Positions 7,601 to 20,650 of a DNA stretch of 64,000 nucleotides are shown in pieces. The stretch spans positions 13,772,060-13,836,059 of the forward strand of contig OZ038529.1 in the NCBI GenBank assembly GCA_964036665.1, read 5' to 3'. The stretch is from Gordius sp. MW1. Its lineage: Eukaryota > Nematomorpha > Gordioida > Gordea > Gordiidae. Position 1 is the first letter of the stretch. Each line of letters begins with the position of its first letter. Made by a program: the position numbers and the translations under genes. The notes beneath the pieces were generated by a model, which was given only the letters and a program-made list of their open reading frames with translations, was not told the origin of the DNA and ran no database searches.

Positions 7601-9885
7601 ATTTTTACTTTTTATCATCGAAACCACGTCTGAAAACGACAACTTTCATCGGATGCATACGGTAAGAAAAATATGTGAAAAATTTTGAGGTAAAAATATT
7701 TATTTTTTTCAATTCTATGTGAAAGAGCATGAAAAAATATATAAAAGTAAGCCAATTTGAGAATCCTATTATCCTCGATTGACTTCCGAAAAGAGGTTTT
7801 AAACTGCGAGAACTATTCATTTTGACAAAAGACTACGTTTTATTGTTGCGATTAGTTTGTTGTATCGCGTGATGCTTATTTGAAAATGGCTATATGCGAT
7901 CATGATTTCAAAGTAATAGTTTTCAGATTCTGATAAATTATTACTTGGGATCATAGAAACCACGTCTGAAAACGACAACTTTCATCTGATGAATACGGTC
8001 CAAAGAAAAATATGTCAAAAATTTTGAGGTAAAAATATTTATTTTTTCGATTCTATGTGAAAGAGCATGAAAAAATATATAAAAGTAAGCCAATTTGAGA
8101 ATCCTATTATCCTCGATTGATCCGAAAAGAGGTTTTAAGCTGCGAGAACTATCATTTTGACAAAAGACAACGTTTTATTGTTGCGATTAGTTTGTTGTAT
8201 CGCAACGTGAGTGCTTAATTTTTCAAAAATGCACTATGCGATCATGATTTTAAAGTAATAGTTTTCTGATTCTGATAAATTTTTACTTTTTATCATCGAA
8301 ACCACGTCTGAAAACGACAACTTTCATCGGATGCATACGGTTAAAAATATGTGAAAAATTTTAAGGTAAAAATATTTATTTTTTTCGATTCTATGTGAAA
8401 GAGCATGAAAAAATACATAAAAGTAAGCCAATACGAGAATCCTATTATCCTCGATTTACTTCCGAAAAGAGGTTTTAAGCTGCCAGAACTATTCATTTTG
8501 ACAAAAGACAACGTTTTATTGTAGCGATTAGTTTGTTGTATCGCAACGTGAGTGCTTAATTTTTAAAAATGGCTCTATGCGAACATGATTTCAAAGTAAT
8601 AGTTTTCAGATTCTGATAAATTTTTACCTGGGATCATATAAACCACGTCTGAAAACGACAACTTTCATCGGATGAATACGGTTCAAAGAAAAATATGTGA
8701 AAAATTTTAAGGTAAAAATATTTATTTTTTTAGATTCTATGTGAAAGAGCATGAAAAAATATATAAAAGTAAGCCAATTTGAGAATCCTATTATCCTCGA
8801 TTGACTTCCGAAAAGAGGTTTTAAGCTGCGAGAACTATCATTTTGACAAAAGACAACGTTTTATTGTTGCGATTAGTTTTTGTATCGCAACGTGAGTGCT
8901 TAATTTTTCAAAAATGCACTATGCGATCATGATTTTAAAGTAATAGTTTTCTGATTCTGATAAATTTTTACTTTTTATCATCGAAACCACGTCTGAAAAC
9001 GACAACTTTCATCGGATGCATACGGTAAGAAAAATATGTGAAAAATTTTGAGGTAAAAATATTTATTTTTTTCAATTCTATGTGAAAGAGCATGAAAAAA
9101 TATATAAAAGTAAGCCAATTTGAGAATCCTATTATCCTCGATTGACTTCCGAAAAGAGGTTTTAAACTGCGAGAACTATTCATTTTGACAAAAGACTACG
9201 TTTTATTGTTGCGATTAGTTTGTTGTATCGCGTGATGCTTATTTGAAAATGGCTATATGCGATCATGATTTCAAAGTAATAGTTTTCAGATTCTGATAAA
9301 TTATTACTTGGGATCATAGAAACCACGTCTGAAAACGACAACTTTCATCTGATGAATACGGTCCAAAGAAAAATATGTCAAAAATTTTGAGGTAAAAATA
9401 TTTATTTTTTCGATTCTATGTGAAAGAGCATGAAAAAATATATAAAAGTAAGCCAATTTGAGAATCCTATTATCCTCGATTGATCCGAAAAGAGGTTTTA
9501 AGCTGCGAGAACTATCATTTTGACAAAAGACAACGTTTTATTGTTGCGATTAGTTTGTTGTATCGCAACGTGAGTGCTTAATTTTTCAAAAATGCACTAT
9601 GCGATCATGATTTTAAAGTAATAGTTTTCTGATTCTGATAAATTTTTACTTTTTATCATCGAAACCACGTCTGAAAACGACAACTTTCATCGGATGCATA
9701 CGGTTAAAAATATGTGAAAAATTTTAAGGTAAAAATATTTATTTTTTTCGATTCTATGTGAAAGAGCATGAAAAAATACATAAAAGTAAGCCAATACGAG
9801 AATCCTATTATCCTCGATTTACTTCCGAAAAGAGGTTTTAAGCTGCCAGAACTATTCATTTTGACAAAAGACAACGTTTTATTGT
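7125..9885. repeat. Tandem duplication of a 1363-bp 4-monomer block
   Basis: The rare words GCGAACATG (7217 and 8580) and TTACCTGGGATCATATA recur at exactly 1363 bp. Copy 1 is about 7125-8490 and copy 2 about 8490-9885, nearly identical by eye. Shared features include a truncated right dyad arm (TATCGCGTGATGC near 7863 and 9226) and TGCCAGAAC near 8483 and 9845. The crossover junction lies in the shared GAACTATTCATTTTGAC to ATTGTAGCG segment: sequences diverge to its left (TGCGAG versus TGCCAG) and agree to its right. Confidence 0.85.
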
Positions 9886-9937
9886 TGCGATTAGTTTGTT
9901 GTATCGCAACGTGAGTGCTGAATTTTTGAAAACTGCT

Positions 9938-11705
9938 CTATGCGATTATGATTTCAAAGTAATAGTTTTTAGATTCTGATAAATTTTTAATTGGGATCAT
10001 AGAAACAACGTCTGAAAACGACAACTTTCATCGGATGAATACGGTTCAAAGAAAAATATGTGAAAAATTTTAAGGTAAAAATATTTATTTTTTTCGATTC
10101 TATGTGAAAGAGCATGAAAAAATATATAAAAGTAAGCCAATTTGAGAATCCTATTATCTTCGATTGACTTCCGCAAAGAGGTTTTAAGCTGCGAGAACTA
10201 TTCATTTTGACAAAAGACAACGTTTTATTGTAGCGATTAGTTTGTTGTATCGCAACGTGAGTGCTTAATTTTTGAAAATGGCTCTATGCGATCATGATTT
10301 CAAAGTAATAGTTTTCAGATTCTGATAAATTTTTACTTGGGATCATAGAAACCACGTCTGAAAACGACAACTTTCATCGGATGAATACGGTTCAAAGAAA
10401 AATATGTGAAAAATTTTGAGGTAAAAATATTTATTTTTTTCGATTCTATGTGAAAGAGCATAAAAAAATATATAAAAGTAAGCGAATTTGAGAATCCTAT
10501 TATCCTCGATTGACTTCCGAAAAGAGGTTTTAAGCTGCGAGAACTATCATTTTGACAAAAGACAACGTTTTATTGTTGAGATTATTTTATTGTATCGCAA
10601 CGTGAGTGCTTAATTTTTGAAAACTGCTCTATGCGATTATGATTTCAAAGTAATAGTTTTTAGATTCTAATAAATTTTTACTTGGGATCATAGAAACAAC
10701 GTCTGAAAACGACAACTTTCATCGGATGAATACGGTTCAAAGAAAAATATGTGAAAAATTTTGAGGTAAAAATATATTTTTTTTTTGATTCTATGTGAAA
10801 GAGCATGAAAAAATATATAAAAGTAAGGCAATGAGAATTCTATTATCCTTGATTGACTTCCGAAAAGAGGTTTTAAGCAGCGAGAACTATCATTTTGACA
10901 AAAGACAACGTTTTATTGTTGCGATTAGTTTGTTGTATCGCAACGTGAGTGCTTAATTTTTGAAAATGCTCTATGCGATTATGATTTCAAAGTAATAGTT
11001 TTTAGATTCTGATAAATTTTTACTTGGGATCATAGAAACAACGTCTGAAAACGACAACTTTAATCGGATGAATACGGTTCAAAGAAAAATATATGAAAAA
11101 TTTTAAGGTAAAAATATTTATTTTTTTCGATTCTATGTGAAAGAGCATGAAAAAATATATAAAAGTAAGCCAATTTGAGAATCCTATTATCTTCGATTGA
11201 CTTCCGCAAAGAGGTTTTAAGCTGCGAGAACTATTCATTTTGACAAAAGACAACGTTTTATTGTAGCGATTAGTTTGTTGTATCGCAACGTGAGTGCTTA
11301 ATTTTTAAAAATGGCTCTATGCGATCATGATTTCAAAGTAATAGTTTTCAGATTCTGATAAATTTTTACTTGGGATCATAGAAACCACGTCTGAAAACGA
11401 CAACTTTCATCGGATGAATACGGTTCAAAGAAAAATATGTGAAAAATTTTGAGGTAAAAATATTTATTTTTTTAGATTCTATGTGAAAGAGCATGAAAAA
11501 ATATATAAAAGTAAGCCAATTTGAGAATCCTATTATCCTCGATTGACTTCCGAAAAGAGGTTTTAAGCTGCGAGAACTATCATTTTGACAAAAGACAACG
11601 TTTTATTTTTGCGCTTAGTTTTTGTATCGCAACGTGAGTGCTTATTTTTTCAAAAATGCACTATGCGATCATGATTTTAAAGTAATAGTTTTCTGATTCT
11701 GATAA
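9938..11705. repeat. Right copy of the 4105-bp-spaced (12-monomer) duplication
   Basis: It matches 5832-7600 as described there. The 4-monomer duplication at 7125-9885 lies between the two copies, so part of the spacing was created by that later event. Confidence 0.75.
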
Positions 11706-13690
11706 ATTTTTACTTTTTATCATCGAAACCACGTCTGAAAACGACAACTTTCATCGGATGCATACGGTAAGAAAAATATGTGAAAAATTTTGAGGTAAAA
11801 ATATTTATTTTTTTCAATTCTATGTGAAAGAGCATGAAAAAATATATAAAAGTAAGCCAATTTGAGAATCCTATTATCCTCGATTGACTTCCGAAAAGAG
11901 GTTTTAAACTGCGAGAACTATTCATTTTGACAAAAGACTACGTTTTATTGTTGCGATTAGTTTGTTGTATCGCAACGTGATGCTTATTTGAAAATGGCTC
12001 TATGCGATCATGATTTCAAAGTAATAGTTTTCAGATTCTGATAAATTATTACTTGGGATCATAGAAACCACGTCTGAAAACGACAACTTTCATCTGATGA
12101 ATACGGTCCAAAGAAAAATATGTCAAAAATTTTGAGGTAAAAATATTTATTTTTTTCGATTCTATGTGAAAGAGCATGAAAAAATATATAAAAATAAGCC
12201 AATTTGAGAATCCTATTATCCTCGAGTGACTTCCGAAAAGAGGTTTTAAGCTGCGAGAACTATCATTTTGACAAAAGACAACGTTTTATTGTTGCGATTA
12301 GTTTGTTGTATCGCAACGTGAGTGCTTAATTTTTCAAAAATGCACTATGCGATCATGATTTTAAAGTAATAGTTTTCTGATTCTGATAAATTTTTACTTT
12401 TTATCATCGAAACCACGTCTGAAAACGACAACTTTCATCGGATGCATACGGTAAGAAAAATATGTGAAAAATTTTGAGGTAAAAATATTTATTTTTTTCA
12501 ATTCTATGTGAAAGAGCATGAAAAAATATATAAAAGTAAGCCAATTTGAGAATCCTATTATCCTCGATTGACTTCCGAAAAGAGGTTTTAAACTGCGAGA
12601 ACTATTCATTTTGACAAAAGACTACGTTTTATTGTTGCGATTAGTTTGTTGTATCGCAACGTGATGCTTATTTGAAAATGGCTCTATGCGATCATGATTT
12701 CAAAGTAATAGTTTTCAGATTCTGATAAATTATTACTTGGGATCATAGAAACCACGTCTGAAAACGACAACTTTCATCTGATGAATACGGTCCAAAGAAA
12801 AATATGTCAAAAATTTTGAGGTAAAAATATTTATTTTTTTCGATTCTATGTGAAAGAGCATGAAAAAATATATAAAAGTAAGCCAATTTGAGAATCCTAT
12901 TATCCTCGAGTGACTTCCGAAAAGAGGTTTTAAGCTGCGAGAACTATCATTTTGACAAAAGACAACGTTTTATTGTTGCGATTAGTTTGTTGTATCGCAA
13001 CGTGAGTGCTTAATTTTTCAAAAATGCACTATGCGATCATGATTTTAAAGTAATAGTTTTCTGATTCTGATAAATTTTTACTTTTTATCATCGAAACCAC
13101 GTCTGAAAACGACAACTTTCATCGGATGCATACGGTTGAAAGAAAAAAATGTGAAAAATTTTGAGGTAAAAATATTTATTTTTTTCGATTCTATGTGAAA
13201 GAGCATGAAAAAATATATAAAAGTAAGCCAATTTGAGAATCCTATTATCCTCGATTGACTTCCGCAAAGAGGTTTTAAGCTGCGAGAACTTTTCATTTTG
13301 ACAAAAGACAACGTTTTATTGTTGCGATTAGTTTGTTGTATCGCAACGTGAGTGCTTAATTTTTGAAAATGACTCTATGCGATCATGATTTAAAAGTAAT
13401 AGTTTTCAGATTCTGATAAATTTTTACTTGGGATCATAGAAACCACGTCTGAAAACGACAACTTTCATCGGATGAATACGGTTTAAAGAAAAATATGTGA
13501 AATATTTTGAGGTAAAGATATTTATTTTTTTCGATTCTATGTGAAAGAGCATGAAAAAATATATAATAGTAAGCCAATTTGAGAATCCTATTATCCTCGA
13601 TTGACTTCCGAAAAGACGTTTTAAGCTGGGAGAACTATCATTTTGACAAAAGACAACGTTTTATTGTTGCGATTAGTGCAACGTGAGTGC
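11640..13690. repeat. 684-bp dimers (class A then class B), about three units
   Basis: A class A monomer with the short GGTAAGAAAAAT form, followed by a class B monomer with CATCTGATG and CGGTCCAAAG, repeats at 684 bp (the same frame position at 11710, 12394 and 13078). The first two dimers are almost identical; the third has the longer GGTTGAAAG form and has drifted. The same A-B dimer theme is present at 7605-8215 and recurs near 24.7, 27.8, 30.2, 30.9 and 52.2 kb, so it is likely an old building block. Confidence 0.75.
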
Positions 13691-16090
13691 TTAATTTTTC
13701 AAAAATGCATTATGCGATCATGATTTTAAAGTAATGGTTTTCTGATTCTGATAAATTTTTACTTTTTATCATCGAAACCACGTCTGAAAACGACAACTTT
13801 CATCGGATGCATACGGTTGAAAGAAAAATATGTGAAAAATTTTGAGGTAAAAATACTTATTTTTTTCGATTCTATGTGAAAGAGCATGAAAAAATATATA
13901 AAAGTAAGCCAATTTGAGAATTCTATTATCCTCGATTGACTTCCGAAAAGAGGTTTTAAGCTGCGAGAACTATCATTTTGACAAAAGACAACGTTTTATT
14001 GTTGCGATTAGTTTCTTGTATCGCAACGTGATGCTTAATTTTTAAAAATGGCTCTATGCGATCATGATTTCAAAGTAAAAGTTTTCAGATTCTGATAAAT
14101 TATTACTTGGGATCATAGAAACCACGTCTGAAAACGACAACTTTCATCGGATGAATACGGTCCAAAGAAAAATATGTGAAAAATTTTGAGATAAAAATAT
14201 TTATTTTTTTCGATTCTATGTAAAAGAGCATAAAAAAATATATAAAAGTAAGCTAATTTGAGAATTTTATTATCCTCGATTGACTTCCGAAAAGAGGTTT
14301 TAAGCTGCGAGAACTATCATTTTGACAAAAGACAACGTTTTATTGTTGCGATTAGTTTGTTGTATCGCAACGTGAGTGCTGAATTATTGAAAACTGCTCT
14401 ATGCGATTATGATTTAAAAATAATAGTTTTTAGATTCTGATAAATTTTTAATTGGGATCATAGAAACCACGTCTGGAAACGACAACTTTCATCGGATGAA
14501 TACGGTTCAAAGAAAAATATGTGAAAAATTTTGAGGTAAAAATATTTATTTTTTTCGATTCTATGTGAAAGAGCATGAAAAAATATATAAAAGTAAGCCA
14601 ATTTGAGAATCCTATTATCCTCGATTGACTTCCGAAAAGAGGTTTTAAGCTGCGAGAACTATCATTTGACAAAAGACAACGTTTTATTGTTGCGATTAGT
14701 TTGTTGTATCGCAACGTGATGCTTAATTTTTAAAAATGGCTCTATGCGATCATGATTTCAAAGTAATAGTTTTCAGATTCTGATAAATTTTTACTTGGGA
14801 TCATAGAAACCACGTCTGAAAACGACAACTTTCATCGGATGAATACGGTTCAAAGAAAAATATGTGAAAAATTTTGAGGTAAAAATATTTATTTTTTTCG
14901 ATTCTATGTGAAAAAGCATGAAAAAATATATAAAAGTAAGCCAATTTGAAAATCCTATTATCCTCGATTGACTTCCCTAAAGAGGTTTTAAGCTGCGAGA
15001 ACCATCATTTTGACAAAAGACAACGTTTTATTGTTGCGATTAGTTTGTTGTATCGCAACGTGAGTGCTTAATTTTTGAAAATGGCTCTATGCGATCATGA
15101 TTTCAAAGTAATAGTTTTCAGATTCTGATAAATTTTTACTTGGGATCATAGAAACCACGTCTGAAAACGACAACTTTCATCTGATGAATACGGTCCAAAG
15201 AAAAATATGTCAAAAATTTTGAGGTAAAAATATTTATTTTTTTCAATTCTATGTAAAAGAGCATGATAAAATATATAAAAATAAGCCAATTTGAGAATCC
15301 TATTATCCTCGAGTGACTTCCGAAAAGAGGTTTTAAGCTGCGAGAACTATCATTTTGACAAAAGACAACGTTTTATTGTTGCGATTAGTTTGTTGTATCG
15401 CAAGTGAGTGCTGAATTTTTGAAAACTGCTCTATGCGATTATGACTTAAAAATAATAGTTTTTAGATTCTGATAAATTTTTAATTGGGATCATAGAAACC
15501 ACGTCTGAAAACGACAACTTTCATCGGATGAATACGGTTCAAAGAAAAATATGTGAAAAATTTTGAGGTAAAAATATTTATTTTTTTCGATTCTATGTGA
15601 AAGAGCATGAAAAAATATATAAAAGTAAGCCAATTTGAGAATTCTATTATCCTTGATTGACTTCCGAAAAGAGGTTTAAGCAGCGAGAACTATCATTTTG
15701 ACAAAAGACAACGTTTTATTGGTGCGATTAGTTTGTTGTATCACAACGTGAGTGCTTAATTTTTCAAAAATGCACTATGCGATCATGATTTTAAAGTAAT
15801 AGTTTTCTGATTCTGATAAATTTTTACTTTTTATCATCGAAACCACGTCTGAAAACCACAACTTTCATCGGATGCATACGGTTGAAAGAAAAATATGTGA
15901 AAAATTTTTAGGTAAAAATATTTATTTTTTTCGATTCTATGTGAAAGAGCATGAAAAAACATTTAAAAGTAAGCCAATTTGAGAATCCTATTATCCTCGA
16001 TTGACTTCCGCAAAGAGGTTTTAAGCTGCGAGAACTATTCATTTTGACAAAAGACAACGTTTTATTGTTGCGATTAGTTTGTTGTATCGC
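13690..16090. repeat. Mixed class A and B monomers, irregular
   Basis: About seven monomers without a clear higher-order period. The dyad at about 13667-13684, at the left end of this stretch, has lost most of its spacer and part of its right arm (GCGATTAGTGCAACG). CTTCCCTAAAGAGG near 14973 and TTGGTGCGATT near 15719 are local variants. Class A and B units alternate loosely. Confidence 0.6.
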
Positions 16091-19000
16091 AACGTGAGTG
16101 CTTAATTTTTGAAAATGACTCTATGCGATCATGATTTAAAAGTAATAGTTTTCACTGATAAATTTTTACTTGGGATCATAAAAACCACGCCTGAAAACGA
16201 CAACTTTCATCGGATGAATACGGTTCAAAGAAAAATATGTGAAATATTTTGAGGTAAAAATATTTATTTTTTCGATTCTATGTGAAAGAGCATGAAAAAA
16301 TATATAAAAGTAAGCCACTTTGAGAATCCGAAAAGAGGTTTTAAGCTGCGAGAACTATCATTTGACAAAAGGCAACGTTTTATTGTTGCGATTAGTTTGT
16401 TGTATCGCAACGTGATGCTTAATTTTTGAAAATGGCTCTATGCGATCATGATTTCAAAGTAATAGTTTTCAGATTCTGATAAATTTTTACTTGGGATCAT
16501 AGAAACCACGTCTGAAAACGACATCTTTCATCGGATGAATACGGTTCAAAGAAAAATATATGAAAAATTTTGAGGTAAAAATATTTTTTTTTATCGATTC
16601 TATGTGAAAGAGCATGAAAAAATATATAAAAGTAAGCCAATTTGAGAATCCTATTATCCTCGATTGACTTCCGAAAAGAGGTTTTAAGCTGCGAGAACTA
16701 TCATTTTGACAAAAGACAACGTTTTATTGTTGAGATTATTTTATTGTATCGCAACGTGAGTGCTTAATTTTTGAAAACTGCTCTATGCGATTATGATTTC
16801 AAAGTAATAGTTTTCAGATTCTGATAAATTTTTACTTGGGATCAAAGAAACCACGTCTGAAAACGACAACTTTCATCGGATGAATACGGTCCAAAGAAAA
16901 ATATGTCAAAAATTTTGAGGTAAAAATTATTTATTTTTTTCGATTCTATGTGAAAGAGCATGAAAAAATATATAAAAGTAAGCCAATTTGAGAATCCTAT
17001 TATCCTCGAGTGACTTCCGAAAAGAGGTTTTAAGCTGCGAGAACTATCATTTTGACAAAAGACAACGTTTTATTGTTGCGATTAGTTTTTTGTATCGCAA
17101 CGTGAGTGCTTAATTTTTCAAAAATGCACTATGCGATCATGATTTTAAAGTAATAGTTTTCTGATTCTGATAAATTTTTACTTTTTATCATCGAAACCAC
17201 GTCTGAAAACTACAACTTTCATCGGATGATTACGGTCCAAAGAAAAATATGTCAAAAATTTTGAGGTAAAAATATTTCTTTTTTTCGATTCTATGTGAAA
17301 GAGCATGAAAAAATATATAAAAGTAAGCCAATTTGAGAATCCTATTATCCTCGAGTGACTTCTGAAAAGAGGTTTTAAGCTGCGAGAACTATCATTTTGA
17401 CAAAAGACAACGTTTTATTGTTGCGATTAGTTTGTTGTATCGCAACGTGAGTGCTTAATTTTTCAAAAATGCACTATGCGATCATGATTTTAAAGTAATA
17501 GTTTTCTGATTGTGATAAATTTTTACTTTTTATCATCGAAACCACGTCTGAAAACGACAACTTTCATCGGATGCATACGGTTGAAAGAAAAATATGTGAA
17601 AAATTTTGAGGTAAAAATATTTATTCTTTTCGATTCTATGTGAAAGAGCATGAAAAAATATATAAAAGTAAGCCAATTTGAGAATCCTATTATCCTCGAT
17701 TGACTTCCGAAAAGAGGTTTTAAGCTGCGAGAACTATCATTTGACAAAAGACAACGTTTTATTGTTGCGATTAGTTTGTTGTATCGCAACGTGAGTGCTT
17801 AATTTTTGAAAATGACTCTATGCGATCATGATTTCAAAGTGATAGTTTTCAGATTCTGATAAATTTTTACTTGGGATCATAGAAACCACGTCTGAAAACG
17901 ACAACTTTCATCGGATGAATACGGTTCAAAGAAAAATATGTGAAAAATTTTGAGGTAAATTATTTATTTTTTTCGATTCTATGTGAAAAAGCATGAAAAA
18001 ATATATAAAAGTAAGCCAATTTGAAAATCCTATTATCCTCGATTGACTTCCCTAAAGACGTTTTAAGCTGCGAGAACTATCATTTTGACAAAAGACAACG
18101 TTTTATTGTTGCGATTAGTTTGTTGTATCGCAACGTGAGTGCTTAATTTTTCAAAAAGCGATCATGATTTTAAAGTAATAGTTTTCTGATTCTGATAAAT
18201 TTTTACTTTTTATCATCGAAACACGTCTGAAAACCACAACTTTCATCGGATGCATACGGTTCAAAGAAAAATATGTGAAAAATTTTGAGGTAAAAATATT
18301 TATTTTTTTCGATTCTATGTGAAAGAGCATGAAAAAATATATAATAGTAAGCCAATTTGAGAATCCTATTATCCTCGATTGACTTCCGAAAAGAGGTTTT
18401 AAGCTGCGAGAACTATCATTTTGACAAAAGACAACGTTTTATTGTTGCGATTAGTTTGTTGTATCGCAACGTGAGTGCTTAATTTTTGAAAATGACTCTA
18501 TGCGATCATGATTTAAAATGATTTTAAAGTAATAGTTTTCTGATTCTGATATATTTTTACTTTTTATCATCGAAACACGTCTGAAAACCACAACTTTCAT
18601 CGGATGCATACGGTTCAAAGAAAAATATGTGAAAAATTTTGAGGTAAAAATATTTATTTTTTTCGATTCTATGTGAAAGAGCATGAAAAAATATATAATA
18701 GTAAGCCAATTTGAGAATCCTATTATCCTCGATTGACTTCCGAAAAGAGGTTTTAAGCTGCGAGAACTATCATTTTGACAAAAGACAACGTTTTATTGTT
18801 GCGATTAGTTTGTTGTATCGCAACGTGAGTGCTTAATTTTTGAAAATGACTCTATGCGATCATGATTTAAAAGTAATAGTTTTCACTGATAAATTTTTAC
18901 TTGGGATCATAAAAACCACGCCTGAAAACGACAACTTTCATCGGATGAATACGGTTCAAAGAAAAATATGTGAAATATTTTGAGGTAAAAATATTTATTT

Positions 19001-20650
19001 TTTCGATTCTATGTGAAAGAGCTTGATAAAATATATAAAAGTAAGCCAATTTGAGAATCCGAAAAGAGGTTTTAAGCTGCGAGAACTATCATTTGACAAA
19101 AGGCAACGTTTTATTGTTGCGATTAGTTTGTTGTATCGCAACGTGATGCTTAATTTTTGAAAATGGCTCTATGCGATCATGATTTCAAAGTAATAGTTTT
19201 CAGATTCTGATAAATTTTTACTTGGGATCATAGAAACCACGTCTGAAAACGACATCTTTCATCGGATGAATACGGTTCAAAGAAAAATATGTGAAAAATT
19301 TTGAGGTAAAAATATTTTTTTTTATCGATTCTATGTGAAAGAGCATGAAAAAATATATAAAAATAAGCCAATTTGAGAATCCTATTATCCTCGATTGACT
19401 TCCGAAAAGAGGTTTTAAGCTGCGAGAACTATCATTTTGACAAAAGACAACGTTTTATTGTTGAGATTATTTTATTGTATCGCAACGTGAGTGCTTAATT
19501 TTTGAAAACTGCTCTATGCGATTATAATTTCAAAGTAATAGTTTTCAGATTCTGATAAATTTTTACTTGGGATCAAAGAAACCACGTCTGAAAACGACAA
19601 CTTTCATCGGATGAATACGGTCCAAAGAAAAATATGTCAAAAATTTTGAGGTAAAAATTATTTATTTTTTTCGATTCTATGTGAAAGAGCATGAAATAAT
19701 ATATAAAAGTAAGCCAATTTGAGAATCCTATTATCCTCGAGTGACTTCCGAAAAGAGGTTTTAAGCTGCGAGAACTATCATTTTGACAAAAGACAACGTT
19801 TTATTGTTGCGATTAGTTTTTTGTATCGCAACGTGAGTGCTTAATTTTTCAAAAATGCACTATGCGATCATGATTTTAAAGTAATAGTTTTCTGATTCTG
19901 ATAAATTTTTACTTTTTATCATCGAAACCACGTCTGAAAACTACAACTTTCATCGGATGATTACGGTCCAAAGAAAAATATGTCAAAAATTTTGAGGTAA
20001 AAATATTTCTTTTTTTCGATTCTATGTGAAAGAGCATGAAAAAATATATAAAAGTAAGCCAATTTGAGAATCCTATTATCCTCGAGTGACTTCTGAAAAG
20101 AGGTTTTAAGCTGCGAGAACTATCATTTTGACAAAAGACAACGTTTAATTGTTGCGATTAGTTTGTTGTATCGCAACGTGAGTGCTTAATTTTTCAAAAA
20201 TGCACTATGCGATCATGATTTTAAAGTAATAGTTTTCTGATTGTGATAAATTTTTACTTTTTATCATCGAAACCACGTCTGAAAACGACAACTTTCATCG
20301 GATGCATACGGTTGAAAGAAAAATATGTGAAAAATTTTGAGGTAAAAATATTTATTTTTTTCGATTCTATGTGAAAGAGCATGAAAAAATATATAAAAGT
20401 AAGCCAATTTGAGAATCCTATTATCCTCGATTGACTTCCGAAAAGAGGTTTTAAGCTGCGAGAACTATCATTTGACAAAAGACAACGTTTTATTGTTGCG
20501 ATTAGTTTGTTGTATCGCAACGTGAGTGCTTAATTTTTGAAAATGACTCTATGCGATCATGATTTTAAAGTGATAGTTTTCAGATTCTGATAAATTTTTA
20601 CTTGGGATCATAGAAACCACGTCTGAAAACGACAACTTTCATCGGATGAA
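16090..20650. repeat. 2731-bp (8-monomer) duplication, two copies
   Basis: Copy 1 (about 16090-17915) matches copy 2 (about 18821-20650) at an offset of 2731 bp. Shared rare markers include the loss of AGATTCTG after TAGTTTTC (16151, 18882), the internal deletion GAGAATCCGAAAAGAGG (16322, 19053), ACAAAAGGCAACG (16365, 19096), ATCAAAGAAACC (near 16842) and TGATTGTGATAAA (near 17509 and 20240). Between the copies, 17915-18820 holds a second small repeat: two neighbouring monomers both with CGAAACACGTCTGAAAACC (near 18218 and 18571), the second following a partial duplication (GATTTAAAATGATTTTAAAG at about 18511). Confidence 0.8.

Noticed and set aside
12050..12140. Hammerhead ribozyme in class B monomers: CTGATGA, GAAA and GTC occur in order
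   Set aside because: The segment between CTGATGA and GAAA cannot form stem II, only five bases separate GAAA from GTC so stem III is impossible, and stem I does not pair. Most monomers have CGGATG instead. No hammerhead was found on the other strand either.
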